From: Parasphingopyxis algicola | GTDB lineage: Bacteria; Pseudomonadota; Alphaproteobacteria; Sphingomonadales; Sphingomonadaceae | Assembly: GCF_013378075.1 (NCBI RefSeq) | Contig: NZ_CP051131.1 | Location: 496,001-560,000 of the forward strand | DNA: 64,000 nt | Reading direction: 5' to 3' | Shown here: positions 28,083-36,466 of the stretch, piece after piece | How positions within the stretch are numbered: position 1 is the first letter of the stretch | Layout of the letters: every line of letters begins with the position of its first letter | Notes under the pieces: generated by a model | Told to the model about the DNA's origin: nothing | What the model saw: the letters and a program-made list of their open reading frames with translations, nothing else | Database searches by the model: none | Made by a program: the position numbers and the translations under genes

Positions 28083-28259
28083 CCTTCTCCCTTGATGGGA
28101 GAAGGATACGAAAACTTGCCAGCTTGCTGGTTAGTTGAAGTTGGATGAGGGTGACCCAGCCATTGGCGGCAACGCAGGCGGCTGAATCACCCTCATCCAA
28201 TTCCGCCTAAGCTCGTTCCTCGCCAAGGCTTCTTATCCTTCTCCCATCAAGGGAGAAGG
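28083..28259. repeat. Palindromic repeat, family A long form, glcB-rppH spacer
   Basis: A 177-bp element, closely matching the copy at 14128-14305 in both outer (CCTTCTCCCTTGATGGGAG) and inner arms (GTTGGATGAGGGTG / CACCCTCATCCAAT), with a diverged centre. It fills the convergent spacer between glcB and rppH and may serve as a bidirectional hairpin end. Confidence 0.9.
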
Positions 28260-28279
28260 ATAATCGACCAGTTAATTGC

Positions 28280-28768
28280 TCACAAATACTCTGAAAATTC
28301 GGTCAGAAGCTCCTTATATAACTGCCTTTTGAACGGTACGATCAATTGGGGAAGGTCGACCGGCTCCGCCCATTTCCAGGCGCGGAATTCGGCGTGTTCG
28401 GTTGCGATATTGACGTCGGAATCCGCGCCCTCGAAGCGCATCAGGAACCAGCTTTGCCGCTGGCCGCGATATTGGCCCTTCCAGACCTTGCCGATCAGTT
28501 CCTCGGGCAGGTCGTAGATCAGTTCCCGCGAGGCCTGCGCGACGAGCGTCGCCTTGGCGCTCGCGATACCGGTCTCTTCCTCGAGTTCGCGAAAGGCGGC
28601 CTCCTCGGGCGCCTCTCCGGGATCGATCCCGCCCTGCGGCATCTGCCACGCGCCGCTCCATTCATGCTCGCGATGATCGGTGCGCTGGCCGACAAAGACC
28701 CGCTTCTCCGTATTCAACAGCATGACGCCGGCGCACGGCCGGTACGGCAGGCCTTCGCCCTTGCTCAT
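28280..28768 (-). CDS. rppH: RNA pyrophosphohydrolase (Nudix)
   Basis: Removes pyrophosphate from the 5' triphosphate of mRNAs to trigger decay. The protein is 162 residues, normal for RppH. The Nudix box is GIDPGEAPEEAAFRELEEET (G-x5-E-x7-REUxEExGU complete with the next residues GI). YRPCAGVMLLNTEKRVFVGQR and EWSGAWQMPQGG flank it as in RppH/NudH. The start overlaps the stop of the upstream esterase gene by 4 nt. Confidence 0.96.
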   Translation of the reverse strand: MSKGEGLPYRPCAGVMLLNTEKRVFVGQRTDHREHEWSGAWQMPQGGIDPGEAPEEAAFRELEEETGIASAKATLVAQASRELIYDLPEELIGKVWKGQYRGQRQSWFLMRFEGADSDVNIATEHAEFRAWKWAEPVDLPQLIVPFKRQLYKELLTEFSEYL

Positions 28769-29745
28769 TCGGCGGCGGCGGCCTGTTCCGGCGCGGCTTC
28801 GGCCTCGACTTCGGCGAGGATCAGCTTGAGCGCGTCGAGACAGGCGACGACATCGTCATGCGCCGAGGGGATGATCTTCCGGAGGTTCGCAAAGCCGTGG
28901 ATATTGCCGCTGGCCTCGCGATAGACGGTATGGACGCCGCCCGCGATCAGCTTGCCCGCATATTCGCGGCCCTGGTCCCGCAGCGGATCGAGGCCTGCCG
29001 TCACCAGCACCGTCGGCGGCAGTCCGGCCGTGTCCTTGAGCACCGGATTGAGCCGCCAGTCGGTTTCGTCGCCGGCATAATGATTGCCGAACCATTCCAT
29101 CGTCGCCGCTTCGAGGAGGAAGCCTTCGGAGAAATCCTCCATCGAGCCGCCATCGGCGCTCATGTCCGTCGCCGGATAGATCAGCCATTGGGCGATGACG
29201 GGGACGTCCGCCGGTTCGTCGCGCAGCGCGAGCGAGGTGACCGCCGCGAGATTGCCGCCCGCGCTGTCGCCGACCGGGATCAGGCCTGTAACGTTCAGGC
29301 CCAGTTCGTCGGGGCTCCTCGCGATCCAGCGCGCGGCGGCGATGCAATCCTCGGGCGCGGCGGGGAAGGGGGCTTCGGGGGCGAGCCGATAGTCAACCGA
29401 GATCACCGGCAGATCGAGCGTGCGCGCGGTTTCGGCGCACAGCCCGTCATGCGTTTCGATATTGCCGATCACGAACCCGCCGCCATGATAGAAGACCACG
29501 ACCGGGCCGGGTTCGCGGCTCTCGCGCGGATCGTAGAGCCGGGCCGGAATGTCCCCGGCCGGGCCCGGCAGCGTGAAATCGCGCTTGATCGCGAGTTCGC
29601 CGGCCGGGCGTTCGGCCATGGTGAAGACCATGTCCATCAGCGCGCGGGCGGTCGCCGGATCGGTTTCGTGCGTCTTCGGGCCTTCCTGCGCTTTCAGCAG
29701 GTCGAGCATCATCTGCACATCGGGGCGGATATAAGGCATCGGCAT
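28765..29745 (-). CDS. Alpha/beta-hydrolase esterase, HSL family
   Basis: A 326-residue hormone-sensitive-lipase-type esterase. The oxyanion-hole motif is VFYHGGGFVIGN, the nucleophile elbow GDSAGGNLAAV, the acid TAGLDPLRDQG and the His SGNIHGFANL, so the catalytic triad is complete. No signal peptide is visible, so it is likely cytoplasmic, acting on short-chain esters. It is coupled to rppH by a 4-nt overlap, which may reflect shared transcription only. The C-terminal tail is Ala/Glu-rich. Confidence 0.94.
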   Translation of the reverse strand: MPMPYIRPDVQMMLDLLKAQEGPKTHETDPATARALMDMVFTMAERPAGELAIKRDFTLPGPAGDIPARLYDPRESREPGPVVVFYHGGGFVIGNIETHDGLCAETARTLDLPVISVDYRLAPEAPFPAAPEDCIAAARWIARSPDELGLNVTGLIPVGDSAGGNLAAVTSLALRDEPADVPVIAQWLIYPATDMSADGGSMEDFSEGFLLEAATMEWFGNHYAGDETDWRLNPVLKDTAGLPPTVLVTAGLDPLRDQGREYAGKLIAGGVHTVYREASGNIHGFANLRKIIPSAHDDVVACLDALKLILAEVEAEAAPEQAAAAE

Positions 29746-29761
29746 TGTCTCCGGATTTCTT

Positions 29762-31105
29762 CTATTTTTCGGCCGTTATAGGCGCAAACGTGCGGGCGGC
29801 AAGTCGCGGGGTCATGGCGAACTGGCCGGCCGCGCGGATCAGCAGGAACACGGTGAAACTGAGCCAGAGGCCGTGATTGCCGAGTGGCGTCGTCAGCCAG
29901 AGCATCGCGCCATAGGCGATGAAGGCGGCGGCCATCGTGCCGAGCATCGCCCGCGTCCAGGTCGCGCCGACGAACACCCCGTCCATGACGAAAGAGGCGA
30001 CGCCGGCGAGTGGGAGGGCGAGCAGCCAGATATCGTAACGCAGCACGGTTTCGACGACTTGCGGGTCGGTCGAAAAGCTGGCGACCACGGGCCCGGACGC
30101 GACCGCGAAAAAGCCTGTGAGGATCAGCGCGGTCCCGATCCCGCGCAACATGATCCGCCGCACCGTCTTGTCGAACCCGTCCCGGTCCTTCGCACCGATC
30201 GTCTCGCCGCACAGCACCTGCGCCGCGTTCTCGAACCCGTCGAGCAGCAGCGCGGTGAGCATGAACATCTGGAACAGGATCGCATTGGCGGCGAGGATGG
30301 TCGTGCCCTGGATCGCGCCCTGGCGCGTCACGAGCAGGATTGCCGCGGTCAGCAGCAAGGTGCGCAGGAACAGGTCGCGATTGACGCGGAACAGCGCGCC
30401 CATCCGCCCCGCCTCCCAAAGGTCCGGCCGCCGCGCCGCCGCAGCGAATGCCGGGAATTTCGCGCTGGGCAGGAGCGCCACCAGCAGCATGGCGAGCTTG
30501 CCCGTTTCGGAGATCAGCGTCGCATAGGCGATTCCCATGACGCCCATGTCCCAGACGAGCACGAACAGCACGCCGAGCCCTACATGGATCAGGTTGACCG
30601 CCACCTCGACGGCGAGGACGGTCCGCACGCGCCGGAGCCCGATCAGCCAGCCGACAAGCGCCGCGTTGAGCAGCCAGGCCGGCGCCGCCCAGAAGCGGAT
30701 ATCGACATAGAGCGCGGCGTCCGCGCGGACCTCGTCGCCCGCTTCGAGCAGGTCGAGGCCGAGCGGCACCGTCACCGGCTTGGTCGCGAGGAGGACCAGG
30801 CCGATCGCGAGCGCGATCGCCGATGCGCGCAACAGCGCGGCCATCTTCTCCTGTTCGTTGCGCTGCCCGGCGGCCTGGGCGGTGAGGCCCGTCGTCGCGG
30901 TCTTGAGGAAGTTGAACACCACGAGCAGGCTCATCAGCAGCCGCGCGCCGATCTCGACCGCGCCCTGCGCCGCGGCATCGCCGAGCTGGCCGATGATCCA
31001 GATATCGGCGATCCCGATCAGCGCGGTCGCGACATTGGTCGCCATGGCGGGGATCGCGATCGACCAGATGGCGCGCGGATCGTGGGAAGGGAGGGGCCGG
31101 TGCAT
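29762..31105 (-). CDS. MATE family efflux transporter (DinF-like)
   Basis: A 447-residue cation/drug antiporter with 12 hydrophobic segments in two related halves. The N-terminal HDPRAIWSIAIPAMATNVAT and ADIWIIGQLGDAAAQGAVEI are typical of the DinF branch. ATG 31105 is chosen; the open frame extends to 31150 but that would overlap the divergent promoter of the deacetylase gene. Probably exports cationic compounds using Na+ or H+; substrate unknown. Confidence 0.93.
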   Translation of the reverse strand: MHRPLPSHDPRAIWSIAIPAMATNVATALIGIADIWIIGQLGDAAAQGAVEIGARLLMSLLVVFNFLKTATTGLTAQAAGQRNEQEKMAALLRASAIALAIGLVLLATKPVTVPLGLDLLEAGDEVRADAALYVDIRFWAAPAWLLNAALVGWLIGLRRVRTVLAVEVAVNLIHVGLGVLFVLVWDMGVMGIAYATLISETGKLAMLLVALLPSAKFPAFAAAARRPDLWEAGRMGALFRVNRDLFLRTLLLTAAILLVTRQGAIQGTTILAANAILFQMFMLTALLLDGFENAAQVLCGETIGAKDRDGFDKTVRRIMLRGIGTALILTGFFAVASGPVVASFSTDPQVVETVLRYDIWLLALPLAGVASFVMDGVFVGATWTRAMLGTMAAAFIAYGAMLWLTTPLGNHGLWLSFTVFLLIRAAGQFAMTPRLAARTFAPITAEK

Positions 31106-31155
31106 GGAGCGCCGGTCATAGTCTGTCGGCGACGAAGCGCCTATATGCATTTGCG

Positions 31156-32055
31156 ATGCTGCATTTCGTCCATCATTCGGGCTATGTCGCGCCCGCGCCG
31201 AAGGGCAGCGCGTTCCGGTTCAACAAATACGGGCTGGTCCGGGAGGCGCTGGCCGATAGCGGCCGCGCCACGACCGTCCATGCGCCGGAGCCGATGCCGC
31301 GCCGATGGATCGAAGCCGTGCACGATGGCGATTATGTCGCCGAGGTGATGGCCGCCGCCGTCCCGCGGTCGAAGGAACGGCGGATCGGTTTCGCGGTGAC
31401 GCCCGATATCCGCGAGCGCTCCTTGCTGGCCCAGGGCGGGACCTGGCTTGCGGCGCTGCTGGCACTCGACCATGGCTATGCCGCCAATGGCGCGGGCGGC
31501 AGCCATCATGCGCTGCCGGATACCGGGGCCGGCTATTGCGTGCTCAACGACCTCGCCGTCGCGGCGAACCGTCTGGTGGAGGAGGGCCGCGCGAACCGGG
31601 TGCTCATTCTCGATTGCGACGTGCATCAGGGCGACGGCACGGCCGTTCTGCTCGCCGGACGGCCCGATATCTTCACCCTGTCGGTTCATGCCGAAAAGAA
31701 TTTCCCGGCCCGCAAGGCGCGCTCGTCGCTCGATATCGGCCTGCCGGACGGACTGGAGGATGACGGCTATCTGGCGGCGCTCGCAAAGACGCTGCCGGCT
31801 GTTCTCGATCAATTCGCGCCCGAGATCATATTGTATCAGGCGGGGGTCGATCCGCACCGGGACGACCGGCTCGGCAGGCTGGGTCTCAGCGATGCGGGAC
31901 TTGAGGTGCGGGACCGCTATGTGATGGGCGCAGCGCGGCGGCGGAATATCCCGCTCGCCAGCGTTCTGGGCGGCGGCTATGGCGACGATCATGGCGAAGT
32001 TGCCGCGCGGCATGCGCGGACGATCCTCGCGCTGGCCGACGAGGCGGCCCAGTGA
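31156..32055 (+). CDS. Histone deacetylase-family amidohydrolase
   Basis: A 299-residue zinc hydrolase of the arginase/deacetylase superfamily. Catalytic and zinc-binding blocks are visible: GGSHHALPDTGAGYCVLND (paired His), ILDCDVHQGDGTA (Asp and His zinc ligands) and YQAGVDPHRDDRLG (third Asp ligand). Bacterial members deacetylate acetylpolyamines, acetoin-related proteins or lysine side chains; the substrate here is unknown. It is divergent from the MATE transporter gene over about 50 bp. Confidence 0.94.
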   Translation: MLHFVHHSGYVAPAPKGSAFRFNKYGLVREALADSGRATTVHAPEPMPRRWIEAVHDGDYVAEVMAAAVPRSKERRIGFAVTPDIRERSLLAQGGTWLAALLALDHGYAANGAGGSHHALPDTGAGYCVLNDLAVAANRLVEEGRANRVLILDCDVHQGDGTAVLLAGRPDIFTLSVHAEKNFPARKARSSLDIGLPDGLEDDGYLAALAKTLPAVLDQFAPEIILYQAGVDPHRDDRLGRLGLSDAGLEVRDRYVMGAARRRNIPLASVLGGGYGDDHGEVAARHARTILALADEAAQ

Positions 32056-32154
32056 GGCAACCAAGTATCGCTGAATCGCTATCGATTTTTTCTATTTTGT
32101 TCCGCGCCCCGGCTGTGCATAGGAAGACCGAAGAAGAACAATGCGAGTAATCTG

Positions 32155-34029
32155 ATGGCCAGCGCGGCGGAAACGATCAAACACAAAGCTCCCGAGGATG
32201 CGGCCTCGGTCGTTGTCCGCTTCGCGGGCGACAGCGGCGACGGGATGCAGCTGACCGGCGGGCAGTTTACGCTGTCGACGGCGCTGGCGGGCAACGATCT
32301 CGCGACTTTTCCCGATTTCCCGGCGGAAATCCGCGCGCCGCAAGGCACCTTGTTCGGCGTTTCGGCGTTCCAGATCCATTTCGGCAGCCATGCGATCCGC
32401 ACCGCGGGCGACGCGCCGGACGTGCTGGTCGCGATGAACCCGGCGGCACTCAAGACCAACGTTGAGGATTTGCGCGAAGGCGGACTGATCATCGCCGACA
32501 GCGGCGCGTTCGGCGACCGCAACCTCTCCAAGGCGGGATATGAAGAAAACCCGCTCGAGGACGGGTCGCTCGCCAAATGGCAGCTGCTCTCGCTCGACAT
32601 GTCGGAAATGACGCTCGAAGCGGTGAAGCCGTTCGGCCTTTCGAACAAGGAAGCGCTGCGCTGCAAGAATATGTGGACGCTGGGACTCTCGCTCTGGATG
32701 TTCGACCGCAAGCGCCAGCCGGTGATCGACTGGCTCGAGGCCAAATTCGCGAAGAAGCCCGAGGTCGCCCAGGCCAATATCGCGGCGCTCAATGCCGGGC
32801 ACGCCTATGGCGAGACGGCGGAGCTCGGCTATGCCTTCCAGCCCCGCCATGTCGACGCCGCGCCGGCCGAGCCGGGGCTATATCGCACGGTGACAGGCGC
32901 GGAGGCGATTTCGCTCGGCCTGCTGGCCGGCGCGAAGCTTGCCGACCTGCCGATGTTCTTCGGCGGCTACCCGATCACCCCGGCCTCGGCGATCCTCCAT
33001 CATCTCTCGCGGCTCAAACAGTTCGGCGTCACCACCTTCCAGGCCGAAGACGAGATCGCGGCGATCGGCGCGGCGATCGGCGCGAGCTATGCCGGTTCGC
33101 TGGGCGTGACCTCCTCCTCGGGTCCCGGCATCGCGCTGAAGGGCGAGGCGATGGGCCTTGCGATCATGACCGAGCTGCCGCTCGTCATCGTCAATTCGCA
33201 GCGTGGCGGCCCGTCCACGGGCCTGCCGACCAAAACCGAACAGTCGGACCTGTACCAGGCGATCTACGGCCGCAACGGCGATGCGCCGATGCCGGTAATC
33301 GCCGTCCGTTCGCCGTCCGATGCGTTCGACTGCGCGATCGAGGCGTGCCGCATCGCGACCCGGTTCATGACCCCCGTGATGCTGCTGACCGACGGCTATA
33401 TCGCGAACGCGGCCGAGCCCTGGAAAATGCCCGATGTCAATGAATTCGAGCCGTTTCCTGTGTCTTTCTATGAAGAAACGTCGGACGAGGGCGACCATTT
33501 CAATCCGTATCAACGCGACGACAAACTCGCCCGGCCTTGGGTGAAACCCGGCACGCCGGGTCTGATGCACCGGATCGGCGGTATCGAGAAGGGTTCGGGC
33601 AGCGGCAATATCGACTATTCGCCCGAGAACCATCAGCAAATGACCGATCTGCGCGCGCAGAAAATCCTCAACGTCGCCGACGACGTGCCCGAGCAGGACG
33701 TCGATCTCGGCGAAGCGGGCGAGACGCTCGCCGTGGTCGGATGGGGATCGACCTATGGCCCGATCCACCAGGCCGTCGCCCGCGCACGGGCCAAGGGACA
33801 CAGCGTTGCGCATATTCATCTGCGCTATGTCTGGCCGCTGCCGCGCAATCTGGGCGAGTTGCTGAAGAGCTACGACAGGATCCTGGTTCCCGAAATGAAC
33901 AAGGGCCAGCTCAAGACCGTGCTGCGCGACCAGTATCTGGTCGACGCCCGGCCGCTGAACAAGGTGTCGGGCCAGCCCTTCCGCATTGCCGAAATCGAAG
34001 CGGCGATCGAGGAGCATCTCGGTGGATGA
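32155..34029 (+). CDS. korA: 2-oxoacid:ferredoxin oxidoreductase subunit alpha (fused gamma-alpha)
   Basis: The large subunit of a thiamine-dependent 2-oxoacid (probably 2-oxoglutarate) ferredoxin oxidoreductase. The protein is 624 residues: an N-terminal gamma domain (VVRFAGDSGDGMQLTGGQ), then the pyrimidine-binding alpha domain (FGGYPITPASAILHHLS, FQAEDEIAAIGAAIGASYAG, SQRGGPSTGLPTKTEQSDL). The partner beta subunit lies 440 bp downstream. Such two-subunit KorAB enzymes occur in some aerobes, where they can bypass or supplement 2-oxoglutarate dehydrogenase. The substrate assignment is by family. Confidence 0.94.
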   Translation: MASAAETIKHKAPEDAASVVVRFAGDSGDGMQLTGGQFTLSTALAGNDLATFPDFPAEIRAPQGTLFGVSAFQIHFGSHAIRTAGDAPDVLVAMNPAALKTNVEDLREGGLIIADSGAFGDRNLSKAGYEENPLEDGSLAKWQLLSLDMSEMTLEAVKPFGLSNKEALRCKNMWTLGLSLWMFDRKRQPVIDWLEAKFAKKPEVAQANIAALNAGHAYGETAELGYAFQPRHVDAAPAEPGLYRTVTGAEAISLGLLAGAKLADLPMFFGGYPITPASAILHHLSRLKQFGVTTFQAEDEIAAIGAAIGASYAGSLGVTSSSGPGIALKGEAMGLAIMTELPLVIVNSQRGGPSTGLPTKTEQSDLYQAIYGRNGDAPMPVIAVRSPSDAFDCAIEACRIATRFMTPVMLLTDGYIANAAEPWKMPDVNEFEPFPVSFYEETSDEGDHFNPYQRDDKLARPWVKPGTPGLMHRIGGIEKGSGSGNIDYSPENHQQMTDLRAQKILNVADDVPEQDVDLGEAGETLAVVGWGSTYGPIHQAVARARAKGHSVAHIHLRYVWPLPRNLGELLKSYDRILVPEMNKGQLKTVLRDQYLVDARPLNKVSGQPFRIAEIEAAIEEHLGG

Positions 34030-34105
34030 CAAGCCGAAAAGCGTTCTGCCCCTGGTCGGGATGCTGGTTGTGATCCTGGTTATTATTTACATGCTGTGGA
34101 GCTGA
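34022..34105 (+). CDS. Putative 27-residue single-span membrane peptide between korA and korB
   Basis: GTG 34022 opens a frame ending at TGA 34103-34105 that overlaps the korA stop by 8 nt. It encodes VDDKPKSV followed by a hydrophobic stretch LPLVGMLVVILVIIYMLWS, a credible one-pass membrane anchor with an acidic/basic N-terminal tail. GAGGAG lies about 8 nt upstream of the GTG. It could be a small accessory peptide of the KorAB complex or a chance ORF; conservation in related genomes would decide. Too short to be judged by composition. Confidence 0.5.
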   Translation: MDDKPKSVLPLVGMLVVILVIIYMLWS

Positions 34106-34139
34106 GGAGGCTGCCATGGGCGAGGTCTTAAATCACAAC

Positions 34140-34416
34140 CGTCATGCTGAACTTGGTTCAGCATCCACTCTTCCTGCTGCGAAGACGGTGCCGATGGAAC
34201 AGTGGACCCTGAAACAAGTTGGCGGTTATCCCCTTCGGACAAGGAACGGCCACAGAGGTGGTTTTCGTCATTGCGAGGAGGCCCGAACTTGCTTCGGGGC
34301 GACGCGGCAATCCAGAGCGGCAGGCGACGTCGCTTGCCGCTCTGGATTGCTTCGCTACGCTCGCAATGACGATCCTTGTCGGAAAGGGACAAACACCAAA
34401 CAAGTTCAGGGTGACG
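34140..34416. repeat. Composite repeat: family E palindrome interrupted by family B element
   Basis: The outer arms CGTCATGCTGAACTTGGTTC (left) and CTGAAACAAGTT...CAGGGTGACG (right) belong to one palindrome. Its right arm is split after AAACAAGTT; that 9-mer occurs at 34212-34220 and again at 34398-34406, bracketing 177 bp. The inner block has imperfect inverted ends (CCCCTTCGGACAAGGA / TCCTTGTCGGAAAGGG) and holds family B copy 3. Together with the bases around it, it occupies the only stretch longer than 300 bp without a confident gene (34106-34468). Confidence 0.85.
34266..34371. repeat. Palindromic repeat, family B copy 3 (nested)
   Basis: CGTCATTGCGAGGAGGCCCG and TCGCAATGACG end the element; inner arms CAATCCAGAGCGGCA / TGCCGCTCTGGATTG pair closely. 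It sits inside the composite element described for 34140-34416. Confidence 0.88.
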
Positions 34417-34468
34417 ACAGAGTGAACGATGTATCCATGCCGCCAAATCACTGGTCGAGGACAAGCCG

Positions 34469-35509
34469 ATGAACGACATGACTCCTGTCAAGACGACGCT
34501 CAAGGATTGGGAAACCGATCAGGAAGTGCGCTGGTGTCCGGGTTGCGGCGACTATGCGATCCTCAAGGCCGTGCAGCGGACAATGCCCGAAATCGGCGCC
34601 GATCCCGCCAACACCGTGTTCGTCTCCGGCATCGGCTGCTCGTCGCGCTTCCCCTATTATATGGAGACCTATGGCTTCCACACGATCCACGGCCGCGCGC
34701 CGACGGTCGCGACGGGGGTCAAGCTCGCCAATCCGGAGCTCGATGTCTGGCTCGTCACCGGCGACGGCGACGGCCTGTCGATCGGCGGCAACCATATGCT
34801 CCACCTGCTGCGCCGCAATGTCGATTGCCAGGTGCTGCTCTTCAATAACGAGATATATGGCCTCACCAAGGGCCAGTATTCGCCGACCTCGCGCACCGGG
34901 ACGACGAGCCCGTCGACGCCGTTCGGATCGGTCGACCGGCCGGTCAATCCCTGCGCCTTCGCGCTCGGCTCGGGCGCGCGCTTCGTCGCCCGCGGGATCG
35001 ATGTGAACAAGAAGCTGACCGACGCCTTCAAGGCCGCCTATGCGCACAAGGGCACGGCGTTCGTCGAGATTTTCCAGAACTGCATCGTCTACAACGAGGA
35101 CGTGTTCGAGGAATTCGTCAACAAGAAAACGGCGACGGACACGCAGATTTGGCTCGAACATGGCGAGCCGCTGCTGTTCGCCAATGGCACCAAGGGCCTC
35201 GCGCTCGACCGCGAGCATCCTGAACATCTGAAGCCCATCGTCGTCGATGTCGTCGATGGCGACTGGCAGGCCGCCGGCGTGCTGCGCCACGACCAGACCA
35301 ACCATACGCTCGCCTATATGCTCGTCGAAATGCCGTTCGGCGAATATCCGATGGCGCTCGGCGTGATCTATGACGACCCGCGCCCGACCTTCAACCAGGT
35401 GCTGACCAAGCAGAAGGACGAGGTATCGAAAGGGAAACCCACCGATTTGCAGGCTCTGATCGAGCATGGCCAGACCTGGACCGTGGAGGAGGACGGACCG
35501 GAGCTGTAA
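34469..35509 (+). CDS. korB: 2-oxoacid:ferredoxin oxidoreductase subunit beta
   Basis: The small catalytic subunit, 346 residues, binding thiamine pyrophosphate and one [4Fe-4S] cluster. WCPGCGDYAILKAV (residues 22 onward) gives two cluster cysteines, SGIGCSSRFP a third and NPCAFALGSG a fourth. TPP binding is in GDGDGLSIGGNHMLHLLRR and FNNEIYGLTKGQYSPTS. GAGGA precedes ATG 34469. It works with KorA; electrons go to ferredoxin. Separation from korA by a repeat cluster is unusual, as these genes normally abut. Confidence 0.95.
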   Translation: MNDMTPVKTTLKDWETDQEVRWCPGCGDYAILKAVQRTMPEIGADPANTVFVSGIGCSSRFPYYMETYGFHTIHGRAPTVATGVKLANPELDVWLVTGDGDGLSIGGNHMLHLLRRNVDCQVLLFNNEIYGLTKGQYSPTSRTGTTSPSTPFGSVDRPVNPCAFALGSGARFVARGIDVNKKLTDAFKAAYAHKGTAFVEIFQNCIVYNEDVFEEFVNKKTATDTQIWLEHGEPLLFANGTKGLALDREHPEHLKPIVVDVVDGDWQAAGVLRHDQTNHTLAYMLVEMPFGEYPMALGVIYDDPRPTFNQVLTKQKDEVSKGKPTDLQALIEHGQTWTVEEDGPEL

Positions 35510-35515
35510 TCCGGC

Positions 35516-36466
35516 ATGGACAATCTGACCCATAGCCTGGCCGGGGCTGTGCTCGGCCAGATGGGGCTCAAGAAGAAAACCGGCCTCGGCATGGCCACGC
35601 TCATCATCGCGGCCAATATTCCCGACATCGATGCGCTCGCGACCCTGCTCGGCGGCCATCAGCATCTCGCCATCCGCCGCGGCATTACCCACGGGCCACT
35701 GGCGGTGCTGGTGCTGCCGGTCCTGCTGACCGGCATCATGATCGCCTTCGACCGGTGGCAGGCGCGGCGCGGGAAACGGCCGCCCGATCGTTTGTCACTC
35801 CGCAAAGGCTGGCTGCTGGCGCTGGCCTATATCGGCACGCTCAGCCATCCGGCGCTCGACTATCTGAACAATTACGGGATCCGCCTGCTCGAGCCATTCT
35901 CCGATCGATGGGTCTATGGCGATACGCTGTTCATTATCGATGTCTGGGTCTGGGCGGCGCTGGGCATCGCCTTGTGGCTCTCGATATGGCGGGAGCGGAG
36001 CGGGCGGGACGATTGGCGGCTCCCCGCCATCGCCGCCTTCGCCATCGTTCTTGCCTATATCGGCGCCAACGGCCTGATCTCCAATCGGGCGGAGCACCTG
36101 ACCAGCCAGCAAGTTGCCGAAGTCAGGGGCCAGCCGGCCGAACTCGTCGTCGCCAACAATCTGCCGATCACATTCTGGGCACGCGATATGCATTGGCGCG
36201 GGCAGGGCGAGATCGGCAGCGGCTATTTCACGCTGTTCGGCGGAGAAGACGTGGTGACCCTGAACGACGATACCCGGCCCGACGGGATGGCCGAGATCGA
36301 CTGGAGCACCGTTTCCGCCGACAATCCGGACGCCCGGGCCTATCTGTTCTGGGCGCGGATGCCGTTCGTCGAGCGCCGGGAGGGAAGGGTGTTGTTGCGG
36401 GACCAGAGATTCACCTTTGACGGTATTGGGGATCGCTTCACGGTTGATGTAACAGTTCCGGAATGA
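35516..36466 (+). CDS. Membrane-bound metal-dependent hydrolase (YdjM/DUF457 family)
   Basis: A 316-residue protein. The N-terminal MDNLTHSLAGAVLGQMGL and IIAANIPDIDAL and RRGITHGPLAVLVLP are the conserved His/Asp-rich blocks of the LexA-regulated YdjM-type family; four to five membrane spans follow, then a soluble C-terminal domain. Exact activity unknown. Its stop overlaps the photolyase start by 4 nt (ATGA), and korB ends 6 bp upstream, so transcription from korA through the photolyase gene is possible. Confidence 0.88.
   Translation: MDNLTHSLAGAVLGQMGLKKKTGLGMATLIIAANIPDIDALATLLGGHQHLAIRRGITHGPLAVLVLPVLLTGIMIAFDRWQARRGKRPPDRLSLRKGWLLALAYIGTLSHPALDYLNNYGIRLLEPFSDRWVYGDTLFIIDVWVWAALGIALWLSIWRERSGRDDWRLPAIAAFAIVLAYIGANGLISNRAEHLTSQQVAEVRGQPAELVVANNLPITFWARDMHWRGQGEIGSGYFTLFGGEDVVTLNDDTRPDGMAEIDWSTVSADNPDARAYLFWARMPFVERREGRVLLRDQRFTFDGIGDRFTVDVTVPE

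Noticed and set aside
29873-31348. 491-codon plus-strand frame opposite the MATE transporter
   Set aside because: Asp/Arg/Gly/Glu-rich shadow; the MATE protein has clear membrane spans and family motifs.
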